From NCBI RefSeq assembly GCF_003182095.1, contig NZ_QGTJ01000003.1:62001-126000 (forward strand): DNA of 64,000 bases. The letters run 5' to 3'. This DNA is from Plasticicumulans acidivorans. Lineage in GTDB: Bacteria; Pseudomonadota; Gammaproteobacteria; Competibacterales; Competibacteraceae. A program made the position numbers and the translations under genes. Each line of letters opens with the position of its first letter. The stretch's first letter is position 1. The notes beneath the pieces are model-generated. The model worked only from the letters and a program-made list of their open reading frames with translations. It did not search any database and was not told the origin of the DNA. Of the stretch, positions 1-11,912 are shown piece after piece.

Positions 1-8
1 TCCCGCCC

Positions 9-3662
<3,654 letters not shown>

Positions 3663-3678
3663 GTTTGTGGAGTAATGC

Positions 3679-3695
3679 CCCGTGGCGGCCACGGG
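3679..3695 (+). terminator. Hairpin after the oxoprolinase gene
   Basis: A perfect 7-bp stem (CCCGTGG / CCACGGG, 3-base loop) lies 16 bases after the stop codon of the oxoprolinase gene. There is no T-run, so it may be a weak or Rho-assisted terminator, or merely a GC-rich palindrome. Confidence 0.25.
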
Positions 3696-3770
3696 CGCCG
3701 GACTCGCCAGGATGGCGCCGGGCCGCGGCGAGGTGCCGGCTTCACCACGCCCAAGCCAGAGCTGACGATC

Positions 3771-4349
3771 ATGGCCGACGACCCTCGCCTGATTCTCCCC
3801 GATCCCGTACCTGTCCACCCGAAGCTCGATGGACGCGCCGAAATCGGCCGGGGCGAGCACACCATCGTGCTCGAAGGTGATGTCATCAACGGCCAGCCGC
3901 ACGTGCTCAAAGTGCTGTCATCGCCCACCGACTATGCCTATTACACGGCAGCGGACCGGCCGACCGGCGCGCACTTTCCGGTGGTCTACGCCGATCTCGG
4001 TGAAGCCGGGCGTTCGAGCCGCGGCTACCCCTTCCACATCGTCGAGGTCGAAAAGCTCTATCCGCTGCCGCTGTACGGCGACACCGCCGAGCTGGCGAGC
4101 AAGCTGTGCACCTCGTATCTGGCGGCGTGCAAGATGTGGCACACCTTCGCCCAGGACATGGGCCGCATCGCGCTCTACCACCTCACCGTCACGCCGATGG
4201 GCTGGACCGACGCGATGCTGGAGTCGCTGCAGGCACTGCAGAATTTCATCAACGAATACAGCGCCCTGCCCGACCTGATCAAGGCCGACAACCTGATGAT
4301 GCGGCGCGACGGCACGCTGGTGTTCTCCGACCCGGTGTTCATGGGCTGA
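3771..4349 (+). CDS. Uncharacterised kinase-like protein
   Basis: A 192-residue protein I do not recognise by name. The ATG at 3771 (MADDPRL) is preferred over an in-frame upstream ATG at 3675 because the 32 extra residues are low-complexity and Arg/Gly-rich. It resembles a minimal protein-kinase fold: a glycine-rich-loop-like IGRGEHTIVLEGD near residues 25-37, HVLKVLS with a possible nucleotide-binding Lys, a hinge-like VEVEKLYPL, and a C-terminal ADNLMMRRDGTLVFSDPV that looks like a catalytic loop plus a degenerate DFG (SDP). The chain ends there, so most of the usual C-lobe is missing. Phage proteins with similar kinase-like tails exist, but no phage genes surround it. It is followed only 4 bases later by the end of the opposing pirin gene. 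Function unknown. Confidence 0.6.
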   Translation: MADDPRLILPDPVPVHPKLDGRAEIGRGEHTIVLEGDVINGQPHVLKVLSSPTDYAYYTAADRPTGAHFPVVYADLGEAGRSSRGYPFHIVEVEKLYPLPLYGDTAELASKLCTSYLAACKMWHTFAQDMGRIALYHLTVTPMGWTDAMLESLQALQNFINEYSALPDLIKADNLMMRRDGTLVFSDPVFMG

Positions 4350-4353
4350 CAAC

Positions 4354-5301
4354 TCAGCCGGCCGCGCCCCAGGGCGTGGCCGGCGCCACCAGGCGCGCAC
4401 CGGGATAACCGTGCACTTCGCCGAAATGGCGGCCGGCGTTCCAGTCGTTGCCGGCCTCGACGATCTCCTGCGGCGTGCGAGCGACGAAGTTCCACCACAT
4501 CAGGATGGTCTCGGCAAAGGGCTCGCCACCGAGCAGCAGCAGGCGCAGCGGTCCGCGGCTGCGCAGTTCGAGGCGGTCGCGTCCCGGCGGCAGATAGAGA
4601 AAAGTGCCGATGCCGAGCGCCGTCCCTTCGAGCTCGACCTCCCCCTCCAGCACCAGCGCACCGTGCTCGAAATCCGCGCGCAGCGGCAGGCAGGCCGTAC
4701 CGCCGGCAGCGCAGGCGACATCGAGGCCGAGTAGCGGTGAATACACCTGCGCCGGCGAGCGCTCGCCGCCGAACTCGCCGGCCAGCAGCGTCAGCCGGGC
4801 ATCGCCAAGCGTAAGCCGTGGCAGCTGCGGGTGATGGACGAAGGACGGTTCGCGCCGGCGCTCGGCCTCCGGCAGCGCGATCCACAGCTGTGCGCCATGC
4901 AGCAGCGGCGAACGCACCGCCGGCGACTCCTCGGAATGGGCGATGCCGCAGCCGGCGGTCATCAGGTTCAGCTCGCCGGGGCGGATCAGCTGCTCGCAGC
5001 CGAGGCTGTCGCGGTGCAGGATCTCGCCGGCCAGCGGCCAGGTCACCGTCTGCAGGCCGATGTGCGGATGCGGGCCGACGCGCAGACCGTCGCCCGTGCC
5101 GACATCGACCGGCCCGAAATGGTCGAGGAAGCACCAGGCACCGACCATGCGCCGCTGCCGGCTCGGCAGAGCACGGCGAATCATCATGCCTTCGCCGAGT
5201 TCGGCGTCGTGGGTGGTGATGCGCTGGGCCGGGCTGGTGCGCAGCACGCGCTCGCAGTCACTGGACAGAGAAGCGGCGCAGTCGTGTTGCAGATTGCTCA
5301 T
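4354..5301 (-). CDS. Pirin family protein
   Basis: Bicupin of the pirin family, 315 residues from the ATG at 5301, which is preceded by a GGGAG ribosome site; the longer upstream frame is not supported. The N-terminal cupin holds the metal ligands GPHPHIG (His78, His80) and CGIAHSE (His122, Glu124), matching the His-His-His-Glu iron site of pirins. RALPSRQRRMVGAWCFLDHFGP is the typical family entry region. Pirins bind Fe(II); some are quercetin dioxygenases and others bind partner proteins, and the sequence does not say which. It appears to be a single-gene unit facing the kinase-like gene, with a long AT-rich upstream region. Confidence 0.88.
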   Translation of the reverse strand: MSNLQHDCAASLSSDCERVLRTSPAQRITTHDAELGEGMMIRRALPSRQRRMVGAWCFLDHFGPVDVGTGDGLRVGPHPHIGLQTVTWPLAGEILHRDSLGCEQLIRPGELNLMTAGCGIAHSEESPAVRSPLLHGAQLWIALPEAERRREPSFVHHPQLPRLTLGDARLTLLAGEFGGERSPAQVYSPLLGLDVACAAGGTACLPLRADFEHGALVLEGEVELEGTALGIGTFLYLPPGRDRLELRSRGPLRLLLLGGEPFAETILMWWNFVARTPQEIVEAGNDWNAGRHFGEVHGYPGARLVAPATPWGAAG

Positions 5302-5755
5302 CGGTGATCTCCCGGGGCGGTAGCCGTGATCCGCTGCTGGCGGCGCAGCGGCGCTGTGTGCGGCACACGCTGCAGGACGATGGCTGAGCGCCAGCGATCG
5401 TGCCGCCCACACAGGATGAGGAGTCTGCCTGCGCAGGATGGCAGGCACAAAATGGAGCGTCCCGCCCCAGTGGCAGGACGCTCAAACCGACGGCACCTAC
5501 CAGCTCAAGGAACCGTCGTGCAGCACACGCGCTGGCAGCACATCGGCGCGCCCGGATCGCGCTGGCCGACGGCTCGCGGCCTGCCCGTGCAATGCCTGTG
5601 GTAAACGGGCGAACACAGCTGCCTGCGCAAATCGCAGCAAGGTGCGGACCATGAATTCAAAAGAACATGAATTTCATGAAGTTGATGAATCAATGACTTA
5701 TTGCCAAGCACGCGTAATGTAAAATTTACAGACACGTAGCCTCGATGAGGAGGGC
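5302..5755. other. 454-bp non-coding region with two palindromes
   Basis: No convincing gene; short open frames here are Arg-rich and lack family features. The half next to prsT (about 5640-5755) is strikingly AT-rich for this genome. It holds two 13-base palindromes with a single central base: CATGAA-T-TTCATG at 5666-5678 and TGTAAA-A-TTTACA at 5718-5730. They could be operators for a distal pirin promoter or for an unseen small RNA. Confidence 0.45.
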
Positions 5756-8566
5756 TCAGCGCACCTTGCGCAGCGTTTCGAGCAAGGCACGCGCCTCATC
5801 GGCGCCGCTAAAACCGGGCGTTCCGCTCAGCGCCCGGTTCAGCTCGACACGGGCCTCGTCGTTACGACCGAGCTGGTGCAGGGCGACGGCCAGGTGATAG
5901 CGCACCTCCGGGTCGTCGACGGCGAACTGCTGGGCGGCACGCAGCTGGGCGAGCCCGGCCTCGATCTCGCCGCGCCGCACCAGCACCCAGCCGAGCGCAT
6001 CGAGCGCAGCGGCGTTGTTCGGTGCCAGCGCCACGGCCGAACGGGCAAGCTCCAGCGCCCGCGGATCGTCGAGCTGCAGGTAAATGCGCGCCAGCGCCAC
6101 GCGCACATCGGCATCGCGCGGACGCTCAGTGACCAGGCGCTCCCACAACGGTCGCGCCCTGGCCCAGTCGTGCTGGCGCAGATAGGCATCGGCGAGAGCC
6201 GACCGCACCTGCGGGTCATTGGCGAAGCGCGGCGCCCACTGCTCGATCACGGCCAGCGCTGCGGCCTGATCCCCGAGCTGGCGCAAGGCGCGGTACGCCC
6301 CGCTCGCCAGGCCCGGCGTCGGATGCTGCTCAAGCGCGGTGCGATACACCTGTACGGCCTCGGTGACGCGACCGCGCCGCAGCAGTACCTCGCCGAGCAG
6401 ACCGTCGCCGACGGCAGCCCGCTGCGGCTGTTCACGCAGAATGCGCGCTTCGCGCTCGGCATCGTCGAGACGGTTGGCGAACACCAGCGCCTCGATCAGC
6501 GTCGGCCGCAGATCAGCTGCCCGCTGCGGTGCCAGCTGCATGGCCCGCTGCAGGGTCTGCACCGCCTCCCCCGGCGCCTGCGCCAGAATCTGCCGCCGGC
6601 CGAGCACCGCCAGCTGCGCCGGGTCGTTGGTCAGCACTGCCGCGCGGCGGAAACTGGTGCTGGCGAGATCGCGCAGACCATTGGCCAGTTGCGCCATGCC
6701 CAGCGCACTGAGCGCCGCCACCGAGCGCGGTGCGATGCGCTCGGCCTCGGTCGCCACCTCCAGCGCTCGCGCGGGGTTGCCCTGCGCCAGATAGATCTCG
6801 GCCAGGCCGAGACGAGCATCGAGCGCGGTGGAATCAGCAGCACGCACCTGCTCCCACTGCTGGCGTGCCTCGGCATGCTGATCGAGCGCCATCAGCACGC
6901 GACCAAGCTCCTGACGCAGCGCGGTATCGTCCGGGTGCTCGCGCAACACCGCCTGCAGGCGATCGCGCGCTTGCGCCGCCCGCCCCTGGCGCAGCTCCAG
7001 CCGTGTCAGATTGACGTGGACGACGCGCAGGCTCGGATCGAGGGCCAGCGCGCGCTCGAAGGCGGCGTGGGCGCCGTCGAGATCGCCGGCCGCCGCGTGC
7101 GCCATTGCGCTGAGGTTGAGCAGCGCGGTGTCGTCCGGTTTCATCGCCACCAGTTTGTCGGCGGTAGCGATGGCGTCCTGCGCCCGCCCGGCACGCAGCT
7201 GCATCATCAGCAGCGGCACGCCGCTGTCGGCACTGCTGGCTTCGCTGGCGAACAGCGTGCTCAGATCACTGAGCGCCTGATCGACCTGCCCGGACTGAAA
7301 ACGCGCACCGGCCAGCTCGCTGGCGATCGCCGGATTGTTGTTGCTCAGGCTGAGCGCGCGTTCGAGTTCGGCCGTCGCCTTCTGCGCCTCGCCGGCGCCG
7401 AGGTAGGCCAGACCGAGCTGCAACGCAAAGGGCGCATCGTCGGCGAGCTGCGCGCCCGCCGGTTCCAGCACTTTGACCGCGGCGGCCGGCTCGTTCAGGC
7501 GCATCAGCACGGCGCCGAGCAGGCGGCGGGCGCCGGCGTGCTGCGGCTGGCGCTGCAGAAAGCCCTCAAGATCGCCACGCGCATTCTGTAAACGATCCAG
7601 CGCGTAATTGACGTTGGCCGACAGCAGCAGGATTTCCGGATCACGGTCGGCGGCATCGCGCGGCAACCGCGACAACCCGTCGGCGGTCTGCTCCAGCACG
7701 CTGCGCGCCCGCGCCGTGTCGCCACGCTGACGCAGCCACTGCGCTTTGAGCAGGGCGGCATAGGGCGGCAGCGGCTGATGGCGGGCTTCCAGCGCATCGA
7801 AATCGGCCTGCATCGCATCGCGGCGCCCGAGACTGGCCAGCAGCTGCAGGCGCGCCATCCGCGACGCCAGCCGCTCGGGATTGCGGCGCAGCGCCTCGGT
7901 GTAATCGGCCAGCGCAGCGTCGCCGTCGCCCATCGCCTCATGCACCAGCGCCCGCGCATCCCAGGCTTCGGCATCGCCGGGCGCCAGCTCCACCGCGCGC
8001 TGCGCCGCCGTCAGCGCCGCATTGAGGGTGCCGCGGCGCACCAGCACGTCGGCGCTGCCGATTGCAGCAAAAGCGGCATCGGGGGCCGCCTCGCGGGCCG
8101 CCGAGAACGCCTGCATCGCCGCATCGAGATCCCGGCGCGCAAGCTGCCCGCGGCCGCGGCAGTACAGCACTTCGGCCAGCGGCTCGCCGCTGAGTCCCTC
8201 CAGCGGTACATCCTCAAACAGCCGGCGGTACTCGCCCTGCTGCAGATATTGCCGCGCCCGCAACGGCGCCAGTCCGCTCCACGGCGCCCCGGCGCGCTCG
8301 GCCTGCTCCAGTGTCGCCGCCGCCTGCGTCGGCTCGCCGCGCAGCAGTTGCACCCGCGCCAGCAGCAACTGCGCGTCAATGGTCTGCGGCGCCTGTTGCA
8401 GCAGGTTCTTCAGTGTGATTTCGGCCGAAGCCGGGTTGCCGGCCTGCAGGTAGGCACGCGCCTGATCGAGGCCGTCACCGTCGGCCGCATCGGCCGCGGG
8501 CACCGCCGCCAGCAGCAGCGCCAGCCACAGCGCACGCGCGCCGCAACGAAACTCAGTGGAATCCAT
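5756..8566 (-). CDS. prsT: PEP-CTERM system TPR-repeat protein (PrsT-like)
   Basis: A 936-residue exported protein built almost entirely of tetratricopeptide repeats of the PrsT type that accompanies PEP-CTERM/exosortase systems. The start at 8566 (MDSTEF) gives a signal peptide with a hydrophobic core WLALLLAAVPAADA and a likely AxA-type cleavage site; the frame open further upstream is not needed. Family members are usually lipoproteins, but no lipobox Cys is visible here, so this one is probably periplasmic. TPR units such as RALALDPSLRVVHVNLTRLE recur with about 34-residue spacing. It lies 121 bases downstream of the PEP-CTERM gene on the same strand, separated by hairpins, which suggests co-transcription with attenuation. 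No exosortase lies in the window. Confidence 0.8.
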   Translation of the reverse strand: MDSTEFRCGARALWLALLLAAVPAADAADGDGLDQARAYLQAGNPASAEITLKNLLQQAPQTIDAQLLLARVQLLRGEPTQAAATLEQAERAGAPWSGLAPLRARQYLQQGEYRRLFEDVPLEGLSGEPLAEVLYCRGRGQLARRDLDAAMQAFSAAREAAPDAAFAAIGSADVLVRRGTLNAALTAAQRAVELAPGDAEAWDARALVHEAMGDGDAALADYTEALRRNPERLASRMARLQLLASLGRRDAMQADFDALEARHQPLPPYAALLKAQWLRQRGDTARARSVLEQTADGLSRLPRDAADRDPEILLLSANVNYALDRLQNARGDLEGFLQRQPQHAGARRLLGAVLMRLNEPAAAVKVLEPAGAQLADDAPFALQLGLAYLGAGEAQKATAELERALSLSNNNPAIASELAGARFQSGQVDQALSDLSTLFASEASSADSGVPLLMMQLRAGRAQDAIATADKLVAMKPDDTALLNLSAMAHAAAGDLDGAHAAFERALALDPSLRVVHVNLTRLELRQGRAAQARDRLQAVLREHPDDTALRQELGRVLMALDQHAEARQQWEQVRAADSTALDARLGLAEIYLAQGNPARALEVATEAERIAPRSVAALSALGMAQLANGLRDLASTSFRRAAVLTNDPAQLAVLGRRQILAQAPGEAVQTLQRAMQLAPQRAADLRPTLIEALVFANRLDDAEREARILREQPQRAAVGDGLLGEVLLRRGRVTEAVQVYRTALEQHPTPGLASGAYRALRQLGDQAAALAVIEQWAPRFANDPQVRSALADAYLRQHDWARARPLWERLVTERPRDADVRVALARIYLQLDDPRALELARSAVALAPNNAAALDALGWVLVRRGEIEAGLAQLRAAQQFAVDDPEVRYHLAVALHQLGRNDEARVELNRALSGTPGFSGADEARALLETLRKVR

Positions 8567-8617
8567 GATCGAATCGCTCCGCCCGCCGGCACGCCGGTGC
8601 CGGCGCCGCAAATGAAA

Positions 8618-8644
8618 ATGCCCTGTCGTTACGCGACAGGGCAT
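8618..8644 (-). terminator. Strong hairpin between PEP-CTERM gene and prsT
   Basis: A perfect 11-bp stem (ATGCCCTGTCG / CGACAGGGCAT, 5-base loop). In the minus-strand transcript it is followed by TTTCATTTG, a weak T-rich tract. Two more stems flank it: CCCGCC/GGCGGG at 8659-8675, and GCCGGCAC/GTGCCGGC at 8585-8604 just above the prsT ribosome site. Together they look like a partial terminator that lowers prsT expression relative to the surface protein. Confidence 0.55.
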
Positions 8645-8686
8645 ATCCGAAGAGCCTTCCCGCCGCAAGGGCGGGGTCAGCCGGCC

Positions 8687-9751
8687 TCAGGCGCGAACGC
8701 GACGACGCATCAGCCAGGGCAGGGTCAGACCGAACAGCGCCAGCATGCCGGGTTCGGCAACCTGCGTGGTACCGGGCGTGGTCACCGCGCCGACGAAGAT
8801 CTGCTCGTAGCCGTTGTTGAGCATCGACATGCGGATGTCGACCTGGATGACGTCGTACAGACCGCTGCGCAGCGCGGCATTCAGCTCGGGCGACCACAAC
8901 GCATACGCGGCCTGGTTGGCACCGAGGTTGTGATTGAAGGTCTGGGTCGTCGGCGTGCAGCCGGCGACGTAGGTGCCGTCGAGGCCGATGCAGGTCTCGA
9001 CACCGCTCAGCGTCACCTGACCACCGGACTTGACGTAGTACGGATCGGTGGTGGTGATCGTCGTCGGTGCGTCATTGGCCCCCGGAGCGGCGCCGCTCGA
9101 CGTATACGAGGTCACATCACCGCCCGGTGTACCGCCCGCGCCACCGTTGTTGGTGAAGTCGAAATACGCGACCTGCGTGCCGTCATCACTGCGCAGGATC
9201 ACCTGCGCCCAGGCCATCAGGTTCTGGTTTTCGGCGCTGCCCGAGTTCACCTGGTTGTTATTGAAGAAGAACACCAGGTCATTGCCGGCACCGAGGAAGT
9301 CGGTCATCGCGCTGACGCGCGAGTCCCAGGTGTTCTCGGTATCGCCGGTGAACTCATTGGCGCCGCCCGGGTCGGCAACGCCACCCGGATTGCTGGTGGT
9401 CGTCTGGAACATCGCCGTCGTGCCCGAAGCGACGCCGTCCGGCGTCGGGTAGGCGTCATCCATGCCGGTGACGTTCGTAGTCGCCGGGGTACTGCTTGTA
9501 CCGGTGCCGATCACCGGCAGATCCTTGATCTGGCCGGAACTGGAAGCCACGTAATACGGATTACCGGGGCCGACGCCGCCACCGTTTTCCAAGTCGTACT
9601 TGTAGGCAAGGATCGGTAAAGAATACGAATAGAAATCGCCGTACTGATAGGCGTTATAGGTCGGATCCGGCAGATCGAACGCATACGCGCTGGCACCTGC
9701 CGTCAGCGCGAACGCCGCGGCCGAAAAGCACGCAAGCTTGCGATGAAACAT
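8687..9751 (-). CDS. PEP-CTERM sorting-domain surface protein
   Basis: A 354-residue exported protein with signal peptide (MFHRKLACFSAAAFALTAGA, cleavage near SAYA-F) and a C-terminal sorting tail: AEPGMLALFGLTLPWLMRRR. That is a short motif (AEPG instead of the usual PEP), a membrane segment, then basic residues, the arrangement cut by exosortase. The body is rich in Thr, Gly, Asn and Ser and contains DLVFFFNNNQVNSGSAENQN, consistent with a secreted matrix or surface protein. It has a GAGGG ribosome site at the ATG, a candidate sigma-54 promoter about 130 bases upstream, and the PrsT-like protein downstream. The biological role of the body domain is not recognised. Confidence 0.85.
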   Translation of the reverse strand: MFHRKLACFSAAAFALTAGASAYAFDLPDPTYNAYQYGDFYSYSLPILAYKYDLENGGGVGPGNPYYVASSSGQIKDLPVIGTGTSSTPATTNVTGMDDAYPTPDGVASGTTAMFQTTTSNPGGVADPGGANEFTGDTENTWDSRVSAMTDFLGAGNDLVFFFNNNQVNSGSAENQNLMAWAQVILRSDDGTQVAYFDFTNNGGAGGTPGGDVTSYTSSGAAPGANDAPTTITTTDPYYVKSGGQVTLSGVETCIGLDGTYVAGCTPTTQTFNHNLGANQAAYALWSPELNAALRSGLYDVIQVDIRMSMLNNGYEQIFVGAVTTPGTTQVAEPGMLALFGLTLPWLMRRRVRA

Positions 9752-9878
9752 GATGTAACCCTCTGAAACTCAATTAAAACGTCCAGACGGCACCCACGTG
9801 CGCTCCCCCACGTAAACACCTGTCGGTCCAAGGATTCCCTCTCTACCAGAAGAAAAGCGGAACCTTGTGGTCAGACCG

Positions 9879-9894
9879 AGCAAACGGCAGGCCA
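9879..9894 (-). promoter_or_regulatory. Candidate sigma-54 promoter for the PEP-CTERM gene
   Basis: On the minus strand the sequence TGGCCTGCCGTTTGCT matches the -24/-12 consensus TGGCAC-N5-TTGCW with invariant GG and GC exactly 10 bases apart. Transcription would begin near 9868, giving a leader of about 115 bases. PEP-CTERM genes in other bacteria are known to be controlled by the PrsK/PrsR pair with sigma-54, so the match is in the expected place. The AT-rich stretch at 9895-9990 would hold activator sites. The rest of the 285-bp gap (9752-10036) shows no gene. Confidence 0.6.
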
Positions 9895-10036
9895 ATGTTA
9901 ACTTTCGTTTAGATCACAATCAGTTAGAAATCTGTGGAAACGTCAAACATTACTGCTTGTTAATTTTTCTGACACTCCATCATCGGCGTTCACGGTCATC
10001 CCGATCCGGCATCGCCGCAGCCGAGGCCGGCGGCGC

Positions 10037-10510
10037 TCAAGGATTGCCCGCTGCGCCGAGATCATCCTCATCGAGGCGTGTGTAAAGCGTTTCGAGCAGG
10101 CTGCGCAGCTGGCCGGCGCGCTCGGCGCCGAGCAGCGCTTCGACACGCCGCTCGTACTCGGCGGACAGCGCGACCAGTTCGGCGACCGCTGCCTCGCCGC
10201 GTGCACTGAAGCACACGCGTTTGGCGCGACCGTCGTGCGGGTCAGGCACCAGATCGACATAAGCGGCACGCGCCAGGGCATCGACCAGGTAGGCCATGCT
10301 CTGTTTGGTCATGCCGGCGGCGCGCGCCAGTTCGGCGACGCTCGCGCCCTGCGCCGGCAGATTGCGCAGCACCACCGAATGCGACTGTCGCAGCTCGGGA
10401 AAGCCGCGCGCCGGCAGTTCGGCATAGATGCGTTCGGCCATGCGTTCGTAGGGACGGCGCAGCAGGGCACCCAGTGTCAGCCGGGCATCGGGGATGGCGG
10501 TGGTTTTCAT
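10037..10510 (-). CDS. MarR family transcriptional regulator
   Basis: A 157-residue winged-helix repressor. The recognition helix region is ASVAELARAAGMTKQSMAYLV (residues about 57-77), followed by a wing with DPHDGRAKRV, the usual D-x-R-A/D-x-R wing signature of MarR proteins. It is divergently transcribed from the NTF2-like gene, and a palindromic array fills the shared promoter, so it most likely represses both itself and that neighbour. The inducer is unknown. Confidence 0.88.
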   Translation of the reverse strand: MKTTAIPDARLTLGALLRRPYERMAERIYAELPARGFPELRQSHSVVLRNLPAQGASVAELARAAGMTKQSMAYLVDALARAAYVDLVPDPHDGRAKRVCFSARGEAAVAELVALSAEYERRVEALLGAERAGQLRSLLETLYTRLDEDDLGAAGNP

Positions 10511-10519
10511 GGTGGCAGC

Positions 10520-10556
10520 TTGACATATAGACAGAATGACTGTCTATTTTAGACAG
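10520..10556 (+). promoter_or_regulatory. Divergent promoter with three-half-site MarR operator
   Basis: TTGACA at 10520-10525 with TCTATT 17 bases later (10543-10548) forms a sigma-70 promoter for the NTF2-like gene. ATAGACAG-N5-CTGTCTAT (10527-10547) is a perfect inverted repeat inside the spacer, and a third half site (TAGACAG, 10550-10556) makes a second palindrome with the middle one. Binding there would block RNA polymerase. Confidence 0.7.
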
Positions 10557-10600
10557 GTATTCTGGCTTTTATTCATCGTCAGCCACGAGGAGTCTCCACC

Positions 10601-11014
10601 ATGTCCGCCACCCTGCCCGACCCGGTCGCCGAAAACCTGCGCATCATCGACCAGCACATCCGTGAAGAAGCCGGCAACCCGGACGCTGTCATGCCGCTTT
10701 ACACTGACGATATCGTCCTCGAAGTGCCGGGGCGCGGCCTGCGCTTCGAAGGCCGGGCGGCGATCCGCGCCAACTACATCGCCATGTTCGCCTCGATGGG
10801 CCGTGTCGAAATCGAGCCGCTGGAGCGCTTCGCCACCGCCGAGCGCGCCGTCGATGACATGATCGTGCGCTTTCGTCTGATCGGTTCCGGTTTCAGCAAC
10901 GCACCGTTCCCGGTCGGCAGTCGCGTCGAAGTGCGGTTGCTGCACGTGTTCGCGATGCGCAACGGCAAGATCGCCCGCGAGACGGTGTTCGAAGCCTGGA
11001 AGCGCCTCGACTGA
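10601..11014 (+). CDS. SnoaL/NTF2-like protein
   Basis: A 137-residue protein of the nuclear-transport-factor-2-like superfamily: one alpha+beta cone fold domain. Visible family features are the N-terminal helix NLRIIDQHIREEAGNPDAV, then YTDDIVLEVPG and FEGRAAIRANYIAMFAS, and the C-terminal strand VRLLHVFAMRNGKIARETVFE. Such proteins are ketosteroid-isomerase-like enzymes or small-ligand binders. The ribosome site GAGGAG lies upstream of the ATG. Control by the divergent MarR protein suggests a detoxification or small aromatic-ligand role, but the substrate is not identifiable. Confidence 0.8.
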   Translation: MSATLPDPVAENLRIIDQHIREEAGNPDAVMPLYTDDIVLEVPGRGLRFEGRAAIRANYIAMFASMGRVEIEPLERFATAERAVDDMIVRFRLIGSGFSNAPFPVGSRVEVRLLHVFAMRNGKIARETVFEAWKRLD

Positions 11015-11126
11015 AGCCGCGGCACACGGCGCGAACATCAATGCCGGCTGACGGTCTGTAGCAGGTAACCGGCAGGCGCGCGCATGCCCGCCCCGCCCGA
11101 TCCCTTCGATATCGCGAGTAGCCGAC

Positions 11127-11903
11127 GTGAGTAAACGTTCCGCCCGCTGGTTCGGCCTGCTGGCCGTACTCACCCTGCCGTTCCTCGCCAGTCTGGCCAA
11201 GGAGCCGCCGGACCACGCCCGGCAGAGCTGGCGCACCGCACCAAGCCATTCCGCCGGCCTGGCACCGGACCCGCGCCGCCATGCCGCCGAGGCGATCGTG
11301 CAGGTCTACGCCGCGCCGACCTACGGCTGGCGCCGCTACTTCGCGGTGCACCCGTGGATCATCTACAAGCGCAGCGGACAGACCGCCTACACCCGCTACG
11401 AAGTGATCGGCTGGGGCGGTGGCGACGTCATCCGCCGCAACCGCGCGGTGCCCGACGGCCTGTGGTTCGGCGCCCGCCCCGAGCGGCTGGTCGACCTGCG
11501 CGGTGGCGCCGAACTCGATGCCGTCATCGCGCGCATCGAGGCGGCCGTCGCCAGCTATCCCTACCCGCGCGAATACCGCATTTACCCCGGCCCCAACAGC
11601 AACACCTTCCTCGCTCACATCGGCCGCGAAGTGCCCGAGCTGCGCCTCGACCTGCCGGCCAACGCCATCGGCAAGGACTACCGCCCGCTGACGCACCCGC
11701 TCGGCCTGTCGCCGTCCGGCGTCGGCGTGCAGGCCTCGCTGCTCGGCCTGCTCGGCGTCACGCTGGGGTTGGAGGAAGGCATCGAGCTCAATCTGCTCGG
11801 CCTGAACTTCGGCATCGACTTCGCCCGGCCGGCACTGCGCCTGCCCTCGCTCGGCCGCCTCGGCCTGAGCAATCTGGCCGAGGCCGACGCGCCAGCGCCC
11901 TAG
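11127..11903 (+). CDS. DUF3750 domain protein
   Basis: A 258-residue exported or membrane-anchored protein of the DUF3750 family, whose function is unknown. It starts with GTG at 11127. The N terminus is a hydrophobic signal segment (FGLLAVLTLPFLASLA). Family hallmarks: VYAAPTYGWRRYFAVHPWI, TRYEVIGWGGGDVIRRN, VPDGLWFGARPE, YRIYPGPNSNTFLAHIGREV and LPANAIGKDY. The conserved PGPNSNTF and the His/Asn pattern suggest an NlpC/P60- or transglutaminase-like fold, but that is speculation. It stands alone between the NTF2-like gene and the opposing chemoreceptor gene. Confidence 0.8.
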   Translation: MSKRSARWFGLLAVLTLPFLASLAKEPPDHARQSWRTAPSHSAGLAPDPRRHAAEAIVQVYAAPTYGWRRYFAVHPWIIYKRSGQTAYTRYEVIGWGGGDVIRRNRAVPDGLWFGARPERLVDLRGGAELDAVIARIEAAVASYPYPREYRIYPGPNSNTFLAHIGREVPELRLDLPANAIGKDYRPLTHPLGLSPSGVGVQASLLGLLGVTLGLEEGIELNLLGLNFGIDFARPALRLPSLGRLGLSNLAEADAPAP

Positions 11904-11912
11904 CGGCAGAGT

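Noticed and set aside
9867-10085. 72-residue frame upstream of the PEP-CTERM gene
   Set aside because: It runs through the sigma-54-type promoter and the end of the opposing MarR gene; no coding signature.
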